The notes below the pieces were generated by a model. That model saw only the letters and a list, made by a program, of their open reading frames with translations, did not search any database and was not told where the DNA came from. This document shows positions 1 through 6,707 of a stretch of DNA of 8,932 nt, piece by piece. Source of the stretch: Calditrichia bacterium. Its GTDB lineage: Bacteria > Calditrichota > Calditrichia > JAJRVZ01. Both the position numbers and the translations under genes were made by a program. The stretch is from the NCBI GenBank assembly GCA_030634505.1, contig DAOWAQ010000064.1:1-8932 (forward strand), in the 5' to 3' direction. Within the stretch, counting starts at the first letter, position 1. Each line of letters begins with the position of its first letter.

Positions 1-988
1 ATTTTTTTGCAAGAGAATAGTTCTTATCTTCAAATTCAATTCTACCGAGCGAATTAAATCCTGGAAATTGAAAGCTTTTTATTTTATTAAATTCCAGTAA
101 AGTATTCTTTGCCAATTCTTTGTTTTCCAGATAATAATTAGCTTCAGCAATTGCTAATCTAGCGGAATAGTTGGCAGAATCTTTAGAAACTACCGGGGCA
201 AACAAAGATAATATATCTTGCCATTGATTTTTTTGTTTGTATAATACATGTAGTCTTTCAACAGATTCATTAATACTAATTGAATATTTGTATGATTTAA
301 GATAGCCATCAATGGCCATATCAATTTCACCATCAAGTTCGTGCAATCTTGCGAGACTATACCACATACTTGAATTGGTTGAATCACTTTCCAGGTATTT
401 TAAGAATAAAATTTTTGCAGACTCATTATCACCGTTTTTTAAGTAAATAGCAGAAGTCTTTCGAACGAGATTTTCATCATCACCATAAATGTTCATAATG
501 TTTTCATATTGTTCTGCCAGACCTAAATAATTTTGGGCTTTTCTGTAAAGCAGAATCAACATATTCCTTGAATCTTCATCAAATGGATCGATCTTCAGAA
601 TGTTTTCCAGGTGACTAATCGCATCATTGTCTTTTTTAAGACGATAAAAACATGTAGCCATTAAACGGTGTGTTTCAATGTTATCAGGAGAAATTTTATT
701 AGACTTATTTAAATATATTAAGGCACTCTCAAAACGTCCGAGTAAAATGTGATTTTGTGCAATTCGGTTAAAAATAGTAAAAGAAGTAGAGTCGTACAGC
801 AAAGCATCATAATATTCAACTAAAGCCTTTTCATTTTCACCTTCGAGCTCTTTAAACATGCCTTCAGTAAAATGATCACGAGCCTTTAATCTTTGAGACT
901 TATCAATTTCAGGTTGTTTTTTAACCTGGTTTGGGGAACATCCTGACAATATCAAAAGTATAGAAAAAAATAAAAGTACAAATTTCAT
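1..988 (-). CDS. TPR-repeat lipoprotein (3' end outside window)
   Basis: The reading frame opens with ATG at 988 and stays open for 329 codons to the left edge, so the C-terminus is missing. Residues 1-17 form a lipoprotein signal: K2, a hydrophobic stretch, then lipobox L-S-G-C with the lipidated Cys at 17. Ser follows the Cys, so outer-membrane sorting is likely by the E. coli rule. From about residue 36 the chain is a run of roughly 34-residue helical repeats (about 36-69, 70-103, 104-137, 138-171, 172-205, 206-239, 240-272, 273-306 and a partial one). They have the small/large residue pattern and repeat-end D-P or D-S typical of TPRs, a protein-protein interaction scaffold. No Shine-Dalgarno sequence precedes the start. 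The gene is divergent to the PBP1A gene, 172 bp away. The specific function is not recognisable; a role as a synthase partner is inference only. Confidence 0.88.
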   Translation of the reverse strand, partial: MKFVLLFFSILLILSGCSPNQVKKQPEIDKSQRLKARDHFTEGMFKELEGENEKALVEYYDALLYDSTSFTIFNRIAQNHILLGRFESALIYLNKSNKISPDNIETHRLMATCFYRLKKDNDAISHLENILKIDPFDEDSRNMLILLYRKAQNYLGLAEQYENIMNIYGDDENLVRKTSAIYLKNGDNESAKILFLKYLESDSTNSSMWYSLARLHELDGEIDMAIDGYLKSYKYSISINESVERLHVLYKQKNQWQDILSLFAPVVSKDSANYSARLAIAEANYYLENKELAKNTLLEFNKIKSFQFPGFNSLGRIEFEDKNYSLAKK

Positions 989-1012
989 AGTTATTTATTC
1001 ATTAAAATCGGT

Positions 1013-1041
1013 AATTTATTAACTGTTTAAGGTAATAACAA
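1013..1041 (-). promoter_or_regulatory. Candidate sigma70-type promoter for the TPR lipoprotein
   Basis: On the minus strand TTGTTA (1036-1041) lies 17 bases before TAAATT (1013-1018); each matches 4 of 6 consensus bases. Transcription would start about 18 bases before the ATG at 988, giving a short leader without a ribosome binding site. In AT-rich DNA such matches arise by chance, so this is only a candidate. Confidence 0.25.
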
Positions 1042-1108
1042 GTTCATTGCTAACATGTGAAATAAGTTTTAATGAGTTTGTTTACTCTTGCGTTAAAATT
1101 TCAAATTC

Positions 1109-1138
1109 TTTACCTTAAACGCTAAATTATTTTAATAC
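1109..1138 (+). promoter_or_regulatory. Weak promoter candidate upstream of PBP1A
   Basis: TTTACC (1109-1114, 4/6 to the -35 consensus) is followed after 18 bases by TAATAC (1133-1138, 3/6 to the -10 consensus). It is the best-placed pair I found in the plus orientation between the divergent genes, but the match is poor. Confidence 0.13.
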
Positions 1139-1160
1139 ATTTTTTCAATTTTGGTTCCCA

Positions 1161-3302
1161 ATGAAAAGAAGAAAAAGAGATGCAACAACTATTACAAAGT
1201 TTTCACATGTTGAGAAAACGAATAATTCTGATAGCAAAAAGAATCGGAAGAAATATATTTATTTAACGGCATCTTTTGCTACCCTTGCAGCAATAATAAT
1301 CTATTTATTTTTTCTTACCCAGGATTTGCCTTCTTTAACTAAGTTGGAACAAATTGATCCGGCATTAGCAACTCATGTTTATTCCCAGGACGGCGAAATC
1401 ATTAAAAGTTTTTATACGAAAAATCGCTCTATCACTCCTTATGAAAAATTTCCGGAGCATTTAGTTCAAGCCCTGCTGGGGACTGAAGACAGAAAGTTTT
1501 TTGATCACTGGGGTGTGGATATTCAAGGTATTTTCAGATCAATTGTTATGTCCATAGTCAAGTTTGAAAAAGCAAAAGGCACCAGTACATTGACAATGCA
1601 ATTGGCTAGAAATTTAAATGTTGGCTTTGGACTTGAACGGACGTGGGTAAGAAAAATCAAAGAGATTTTTACTTCTATTCAGATTGAAAGGACATATTCG
1701 AAAAAAGAAATTATAGAAATGTATCTTAACATAAATTTCTTCGGTAGTAATTCATTTGGAATACAGTCGGCTGCCAGAAACTTTTTTTCTAAAGATGTTG
1801 AGGAGCTCACTGTCGAAGAAAGTGCTTTATTAATAGGCGTCCTTAAGGGACAGTCACTTTATAATCCGATTAATAACCCGGAACGTGCATTTGCCAGACG
1901 AAATGTGGTACTAAACTCAATGCTTAATGTTGGATATTTGACAAAAACTCAATATGATACTGTAATAAATATTCCATTGAATTTAGACCCTGCACAGGAT
2001 GATGATGTAATTGCACCATACTTTACAGAATATATTAGAAAACAGCTAAATCAGTTACAGGATTCATTAGGGGTAAATGTATATGAAGATGGTCTTCGGG
2101 TATATACAACACTTAACACCGAAATTCAAAAATACATGGAACAAGCAGTTGATTCAAATATAGTTAAAATGGAAAATCGGGCAAGGAATCAAAAAGCATT
2201 AAGAAAATTAAAAAAGGAAATGTCTGATTCGGCTTTTACAGAGATGACAAAACTACAAATAGCCTTTCTTTGCATTGAACCAGAGAATGGACATATATTA
2301 GCTATGATAGGTGGTAGAGATTTTAACGATTCCAAATGGAATAGAGCTACTCAAATGAAAAGACAGCCAGGTTCTGCTTTTAAGCCATTTTTATATACGG
2401 CTGCTATTGATAACGGTTATACTCCGGCAGATGAATTTTATAATCAGCCCGTTGTGTTCATTAACCCTGATAGTAGTCGTTGGACACCTAAAAACTATAA
2501 TGAAAAAGTTTCGGGGTTATTGAGTTTAAGGGTAGCTTTAAGAAATTCAAAAAATCTTATATCTATCAGATTGATTCAGGAAATTGGACCAAGAATAGTT
2601 GCTCAATATGCAAAAAGAATGGGAATCAGTACACCAATCAGACCTGTACCTTCTCTGGCATTAGGTACCTCTGAAGTTATTCCGTTAGATTTGGTGGCAT
2701 CTTATGCGACATTTAGTAACAACGGTGTATATGTAAAACCCATTTCAATATTAAGAATAGAAGATAAAACCGGCAATGTTATTTATCAACAAAGGTCTGA
2801 GCATAAGGAGGTTTTATCAAAAGAAACAGCATATATTATGACAGATATGCTACAAGATGTGATGAAGAGAGGGACTGGATATCCTGTTCGCAGAGATTAT
2901 AAATTTTATGGACCTGCCGGGGGAAAAACCGGCACAACAAATGAATTTACTGATGCTTGGTTTGTTGGATTCACGCCGCATTTGGTTGCCGGTGTGTGGG
3001 TAGGTTTTGATGATCCGTCACTAACGCTGGGTAGTGGAATGGCTGGCGGAGTTGTCGCTCTTCCTTTTTGGGGACAATTTGTTAAAACTGTATATGATTC
3101 TCTTAATTTTCCGCCGGCTGAATTTAAAGAAGCAGTAAATGTTTTGAAGATTAAAATTTGTAAGGAGACTAAAAAACTTCCAACTCCCTATTGTCCCAAG
3201 AAGATTGAAGAATTGTTTAATGTGAAATTCAAACCAACAGAAACTTGTGATGTTCATGTAGGACCAACTCAAGGAAGTAAAACTCGCCGCAGAAGATTCT
3301 AA
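1161..3302 (+). CDS. mrcA: Class A penicillin-binding protein, PBP1A family (bifunctional glycosyltransferase/transpeptidase)
   Basis: This 713-residue inner-membrane enzyme polymerises lipid II into glycan strands and cross-links the stem peptides. A basic cytoplasmic tail is followed by one membrane helix at about 32-52. The GT51 domain spans about 75-250: the E109-D-R-x-F-F-x-H-x-G motif holds the catalytic Glu109, then come GTSTLTMQLARN (140-151), the SKKEIIEMYLN motif (180-190) with Glu186, and the SFGIQSAARNFF motif. The transpeptidase domain (about 365-640) has all three active-site motifs: S405-A-F-K408, S463-K-N465 and K589-T-G591. Both activities therefore look intact. The C-terminal tail has three cysteines (667, 678, 696) and ends in an Arg-rich stretch. 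Length is typical of short PBP1A proteins outside Proteobacteria. The ATG has no evident Shine-Dalgarno sequence. It probably heads a unit with the DUF4920 gene 53 bp downstream. The family call is firm; the symbol is by family, not orthology. Confidence 0.96.
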   Translation: MKRRKRDATTITKFSHVEKTNNSDSKKNRKKYIYLTASFATLAAIIIYLFFLTQDLPSLTKLEQIDPALATHVYSQDGEIIKSFYTKNRSITPYEKFPEHLVQALLGTEDRKFFDHWGVDIQGIFRSIVMSIVKFEKAKGTSTLTMQLARNLNVGFGLERTWVRKIKEIFTSIQIERTYSKKEIIEMYLNINFFGSNSFGIQSAARNFFSKDVEELTVEESALLIGVLKGQSLYNPINNPERAFARRNVVLNSMLNVGYLTKTQYDTVINIPLNLDPAQDDDVIAPYFTEYIRKQLNQLQDSLGVNVYEDGLRVYTTLNTEIQKYMEQAVDSNIVKMENRARNQKALRKLKKEMSDSAFTEMTKLQIAFLCIEPENGHILAMIGGRDFNDSKWNRATQMKRQPGSAFKPFLYTAAIDNGYTPADEFYNQPVVFINPDSSRWTPKNYNEKVSGLLSLRVALRNSKNLISIRLIQEIGPRIVAQYAKRMGISTPIRPVPSLALGTSEVIPLDLVASYATFSNNGVYVKPISILRIEDKTGNVIYQQRSEHKEVLSKETAYIMTDMLQDVMKRGTGYPVRRDYKFYGPAGGKTGTTNEFTDAWFVGFTPHLVAGVWVGFDDPSLTLGSGMAGGVVALPFWGQFVKTVYDSLNFPPAEFKEAVNVLKIKICKETKKLPTPYCPKKIEELFNVKFKPTETCDVHVGPTQGSKTRRRRF

Positions 3303-3345
3303 AACTAACATAATAATTAATCCAACAAATTAAATATATCATATC

Positions 3346-3350
3346 GGAGG
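3346..3350 (+). promoter_or_regulatory. Shine-Dalgarno site GGAGG for the DUF4920 lipoprotein
   Basis: GGAGG lies five bases before the ATG at 3356. It supports that start over the in-frame ATG at 3365, and shows that this organism uses anti-SD pairing for at least some genes. Confidence 0.8.
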
Positions 3351-3355
3351 CAAAG

Positions 3356-3892
3356 ATGTTCAGAATGTTTTTATCATTTATTTTAGTTACTAGTTTATTC
3401 TTGGGCTGCTCGAAAAATGAGTCAAATCAGGAAAAGAGTTTAGAAGTATCAGCACAATCAGAAAAAACAGCTTTAGAAAAAGAAAATCCGGTTGGTGTTT
3501 ATGGAAAAGGTATCACACTTACGGAGCAGACATTGTTATCAGAAATAATGGCGTCGCCCAAAAAATATGAAGGAAAACAAGTATTACTTTCAGGTACGAT
3601 TGTTGAAGTTTGTCCGAAAAGAGGTTGTTGGGTTGATTTATCAGGGGATAAAGAATTTGAAAAAATAAAAATCAAAGTCAAAGATGGAGAAATTGTATTT
3701 CCACTTAGTGCAAAAGGAAGTGAAGCATTGGTTGAGGGCATTGTCGAGAAGATGGAATTGACCAAAGAACAGACGATTAGATACCTGGCGCATGAGGCAG
3801 AAGAAAAAGACATGGAATTTGATTCTACTTCAGTAACAGGTCCAATGACAATCTGGAGAATCAAAGGTCTTGGCGCTGAAATTAAAAGCTAA
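3356..3892 (+). CDS. DUF4920-type lipoprotein
   Basis: The product is 178 residues. Residues 1-18 are a lipoprotein signal ending in L-F-L-G-C with the lipid-bearing Cys at 18, then an acidic/polar linker to about 45. The globular part begins V-Y-G-K-G (48-52), and the core has an L-L-S-G-T-I-V-E-V-C strand followed by C86-P-K-R-G-C91-W-V. This G-x-V-x-x-V-C-x-x-x-G-C-W pattern is the hallmark I know from DUF4920 proteins, which have an OB-like beta fold and no established biochemical role. A His146-rich acidic helix (about 138-153) and a G-P-M-x-I-W segment follow. The two cysteines could bind metal or form a disulfide; that is inference. It follows the PBP1A gene by 53 bp and precedes the PepSY-associated membrane protein by 56 bp, so the three are probably co-transcribed. 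It probably acts in the periplasm, anchored to a membrane. Confidence 0.85.
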   Translation: MFRMFLSFILVTSLFLGCSKNESNQEKSLEVSAQSEKTALEKENPVGVYGKGITLTEQTLLSEIMASPKKYEGKQVLLSGTIVEVCPKRGCWVDLSGDKEFEKIKIKVKDGEIVFPLSAKGSEALVEGIVEKMELTKEQTIRYLAHEAEEKDMEFDSTSVTGPMTIWRIKGLGAEIKS

Positions 3893-3935
3893 TATTATTA
3901 GACTTATTAGTACTGAATAGAAAAAAGTTATAATT

Positions 3936-3939
3936 AGGA
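3936..3939 (+). promoter_or_regulatory. AGGA ribosome binding site supporting a TTG start
   Basis: AGGA stands nine bases before TTG at 3949. The frame is closed by TAG at 3940-3942 and no ATG or GTG follows near the conserved N-terminus, so this site and the TTG codon define the start. Confidence 0.5.
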
Positions 3940-3948
3940 TAGAAATTT

Positions 3949-4512
3949 TTGAACGGAAAAATAATTCGTAAATGGAATCGGGTAATTCATAGAGACTTAG
4001 GTTACCTCGCCGTTGGATTAACACTAATATATGCAATTTCCGGATTTGTTGTAAATCATGTACAGGATTGGAATCCGAATTATGAGATTTCTCATATAAA
4101 ATCAAATATTGGAAAAGTAGATTTCTCTTCCCCAAAAATTGATATTACGGTAAAAGATATTTTAAATAAATTATCTCTGCCACTTGTATATAAAACCACC
4201 TTTAGGCCAGAGCCCAATATTTTAAGGATATTTCTAAAGGACAATACTATTGATGTAAATATAGTTTCAGGTGAAGTGGTTCAGGAAATTGTGAAAACCC
4301 GACCTTTGATTTATGAAATGAATTTTCTGCATTTAAACCACCCCAAAAAAATATGGACTTATGTAGCGGATATATATGCGATTTCATTAGCTGTTCTGGC
4401 GATAACAGGATTGTTTGTTTTAAAGGGTAAGCAAGGAATTACGGGTAGAGGCGCCTGGTTAACAATAGCAGGTTGTGTATTGCCATTATTCTTTTTGTGG
4501 TTGTATTTATAA
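3949..4512 (+). CDS. PepSY-associated TM helix (PepSY_TM_like_2-type) membrane protein
   Basis: The 187-residue product has three predicted membrane helices (about 17-35, 137-157 and 168-187). A periplasmic segment of about 100 residues between the first two resembles a degenerate PepSY fold. The R-x-x-H14-R-D-L-G-Y entry to helix 1, the S-G-F end of that helix, H37 just after it, and F-L-H128-L-N-H131-P-K before helix 2 fit small PepSY-associated TM proteins. In larger relatives, helix-flanking histidines suggest haem or metal-linked redox roles. No such activity is shown for this protein, so that is inference. The start is TTG, because an in-frame TAG ends nine bases before it and no other standard start is near. 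It lies 56 bp after the DUF4920 gene and is followed by a 232-bp gap, so it probably ends the transcription unit. Confidence 0.78.
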   Translation: MNGKIIRKWNRVIHRDLGYLAVGLTLIYAISGFVVNHVQDWNPNYEISHIKSNIGKVDFSSPKIDITVKDILNKLSLPLVYKTTFRPEPNILRIFLKDNTIDVNIVSGEVVQEIVKTRPLIYEMNFLHLNHPKKIWTYVADIYAISLAVLAITGLFVLKGKQGITGRGAWLTIAGCVLPLFFLWLYL

Positions 4513-4633
4513 TTCAATAATTTTTTAAACAATAAATAGAATTTTACGTAATAAACACAATCCATAAAAATGAAGATAAAATATCATTGTTTCAGTGTAA
4601 AGTTTTAAAATATATATTAAGAAAATTGGTGTT

Positions 4634-4664
4634 TTGATTTAAATCTTTTATTTCAACTTATTAT
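4634..4664 (+). promoter_or_regulatory. Candidate promoter for pepF
   Basis: TATTAT (4659-4664) matches the -10 consensus at 5 of 6 bases. TTGATT (4634-4639) is a 4/6 match to -35, but the 19-base spacer is long. The rest of the 4513-4744 gap is very AT-rich; I see no other convincing site in it and no clear terminator for the upstream unit. Confidence 0.2.
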
Positions 4665-4734
4665 TTTATTTATTAACTTTTGCTGATTCAATTCTTAATA
4701 AATTAGAACAACATTTAATTTTTAGGAATAAAAA

Positions 4735-4740
4735 AGGAGG
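4735..4740 (+). promoter_or_regulatory. Strong Shine-Dalgarno site AGGAGG for pepF
   Basis: A full AGGAGG lies four bases before the ATG at 4745. It fixes the start so that the hydrophobic N-terminal signal sequence is included, and predicts efficient translation. Confidence 0.85.
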
Positions 4741-4744
4741 ATTT

Positions 4745-6652
4745 ATGAGATTTACTTTATTTATTAGAACATTTATGCTTACAGGAATTATATTATTAAC
4801 AACAGGATTTTTTATGAATGACATTAGTGCAGCGCCAAAAGACAAAACCAGAAGTGAAATTGATGATAAGTACAAATGGAATTTAGCCGATTTATTTGAA
4901 TCAAAAAGTGACTGGGAAAAGGGTAAAAAAGCTATAAGTGGAAAATTTGCCAAGATTGGTGATTATAAAGGCAAATTAGGTGATTCTGCTGAATCAATGT
5001 TTGAAGCACTGGAATACTATCATGATGTTGAAAAAGAATTTGTCCTACTCTACATATATGCACATATGTTTTCAGATCAGGACAAACGTGAATCGCAGCC
5101 ACAGGCCATGGAAGGGGAAATGCAACAGGTAAATACCGAATTGAATAAAATTTCAGCATATTTTGATCCCGAGATTTTAGCGATACAGGAAGAAAAAATA
5201 GCAAAGTTTTTTAAAGATGAGCCAAAACTTGATAAATACCGCCAGTTTATTGATAATATTCAACGTAAAAAAGCACATACTTTATCAGAATCTGAAGAAA
5301 AACTTGTAGCAGAAGCTGGTAATTTGTCAGGTACTCCACAGGACATTTACGGAATATTCACTAATGCAGATATGCCACGTCCAACAATTACACTCTCTGA
5401 TGGCAAAGAAGTAAGATTGGATGCTGCAGGATATGCAGGTAAGCGGGCAACAGGTGTACGAGAAGATCGCATAAAAGTATTCGAAGCATTTTTTGGTGCA
5501 TTGAATGATTTTCGCCGTACTTTTGGCGCACAATTATATGGTGAAGTTAAGAAAAATATTTTTTATAAAAATGCCAGAAATTATGATTCATGCCTTGAAA
5601 GAGCTTTAGACAACAATAATATACCGACTTCAGTATATTATAAATTAATTGAAAATACTAACAAAAATCTTCCAACCTTGCATCGTTATTTAAAACTGCG
5701 TAAAAGAATGTTGGGAATCGATGAGCTGCATTATTATGACATGTATCCATCGTTGGTTAAAAATGTAGATCTAAAATATACTTATGATGAAGCAACAGAA
5801 GTTGTCAAGAAATCATTAGCAGCATTGGGTGAAGAATATGTTAAGACTTTGGATAAAGCATTTAATGACAGATGGATTGATGTTTATCCCAATACCGGTA
5901 AACGATCAGGTGCATATTCTCAGGGAAGCGCTTATGCTATCCATCCTTATATCTTGTTGAACTATAATGGTAAATATAATGATATGAGCACTTTAGCACA
6001 TGAATTAGGTCATACCATGCATAGTTATTTTTCAAATACAAGACAGCCCTATGTTAATTCAGATTATCCAATCTTCCTTGCAGAAGTAGCATCAACTGCC
6101 AATGAAGCTTTGTTAATGGACCATGAATTGAAAAAACAAAGTGATCCGGAACAGCGTCTTGCTTTATTGGGAAATTATCTAGAAAGTTTCCGAACAACCA
6201 TGTTCCGACAGACACAGTTTGCAGAATTCGAACTAAAAATTCATGAAGTGGCTGAAAAAGGTGAAGCATTAACAGGTGATAAGTTTACTGAAATTTATAT
6301 GGAGATTTTAAAAAGATATTATGGTCATGATGAGGGTGTTACGGTAATAGATGACTTGTATGCTATTGAATGGGCCTATATACCACATTTTTATTACAAT
6401 TTTTATGTATTTCAATACAGTACATCTTTCATGGCTGCACAGGCGTTGGCAGAAAAAATGCGTCAGGGTGGTCCCGAAATGGTAAGCAAATATCTCGATT
6501 TCCTTTCCAGTGGTAGTTCAGATTATGCTATACCAACTTTAAAGAAAGTAGGAATCGATATGACATCGGATGAACCTTTTACTCTGGCTATCGCTAAAAT
6601 GAATAAGGTGATGGATGAAATCGAAAAACTTCTTGCTGAAATGGGTAAGTAG
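4745..6652 (+). CDS. pepF: Exported M3-family oligoendopeptidase F
   Basis: This is a 635-residue zinc metallopeptidase that cleaves short peptides. The zinc-binding helix is H419-E420-L-G-H423, with Glu420 catalytic. The third ligand is Glu447 in the F-L-A-E-V-A-S-T motif downstream, the M3 arrangement. The N-terminal M3 lobe lies at about 40-215, including the usual K-W-N-L-A-D-L-F opening, and the catalytic domain at about 225-620. The His/Tyr-rich segment H548-F-Y-Y-N-F-Y with Y558 forms the usual substrate-binding loop. Length is slightly above the common ~600 because of an N-terminal signal peptide: R2, R8, a hydrophobic core at 10-24, and probable cleavage after I-S-A-A (about 30). The family is usually cytoplasmic, so this copy is probably periplasmic and may trim imported or wall-derived peptides (inference). 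It stands alone, with its own strong ribosome binding site, and ends at a strong terminator. Confidence 0.95.
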   Translation: MRFTLFIRTFMLTGIILLTTGFFMNDISAAPKDKTRSEIDDKYKWNLADLFESKSDWEKGKKAISGKFAKIGDYKGKLGDSAESMFEALEYYHDVEKEFVLLYIYAHMFSDQDKRESQPQAMEGEMQQVNTELNKISAYFDPEILAIQEEKIAKFFKDEPKLDKYRQFIDNIQRKKAHTLSESEEKLVAEAGNLSGTPQDIYGIFTNADMPRPTITLSDGKEVRLDAAGYAGKRATGVREDRIKVFEAFFGALNDFRRTFGAQLYGEVKKNIFYKNARNYDSCLERALDNNNIPTSVYYKLIENTNKNLPTLHRYLKLRKRMLGIDELHYYDMYPSLVKNVDLKYTYDEATEVVKKSLAALGEEYVKTLDKAFNDRWIDVYPNTGKRSGAYSQGSAYAIHPYILLNYNGKYNDMSTLAHELGHTMHSYFSNTRQPYVNSDYPIFLAEVASTANEALLMDHELKKQSDPEQRLALLGNYLESFRTTMFRQTQFAEFELKIHEVAEKGEALTGDKFTEIYMEILKRYYGHDEGVTVIDDLYAIEWAYIPHFYYNFYVFQYSTSFMAAQALAEKMRQGGPEMVSKYLDFLSSGSSDYAIPTLKKVGIDMTSDEPFTLAIAKMNKVMDEIEKLLAEMGK

Positions 6653-6665
6653 AAAATTAGAGTTC

Positions 6666-6707
6666 TCTGGTTACGGAGATAATCTTCGTAACCAGATATT
6701 TATTTTA
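6666..6707 (+). terminator. Rho-independent terminator after pepF, probably bidirectional
   Basis: Arms 6666-6679 and 6683-6696 pair over 14 base pairs with a single G-U wobble around a three-base TAA loop. On the plus strand a T-rich run follows (6697-6707), giving a classic terminator 13 bases after the pepF stop. The minus-strand gene ends at 6705, right beside it. Read from that side, the hairpin is followed by a weaker T-containing stretch, so it probably ends both transcripts. Confidence 0.85.

Noticed and set aside
3929..3934. Perfect TATAAT box just before the PepSY-type gene
   Set aside because: No acceptable -35 at 16-19 bases (best is TTATTA), and the predicted transcript start near 3941 would fall after the AGGA site, leaving no ribosome binding site.
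4570..4592. AT-rich imperfect hairpin after the PepSY-type gene as a terminator
   Set aside because: Only GATA/TATC pairs cleanly; the outer part needs a mismatch and two wobbles, and no T-run follows.
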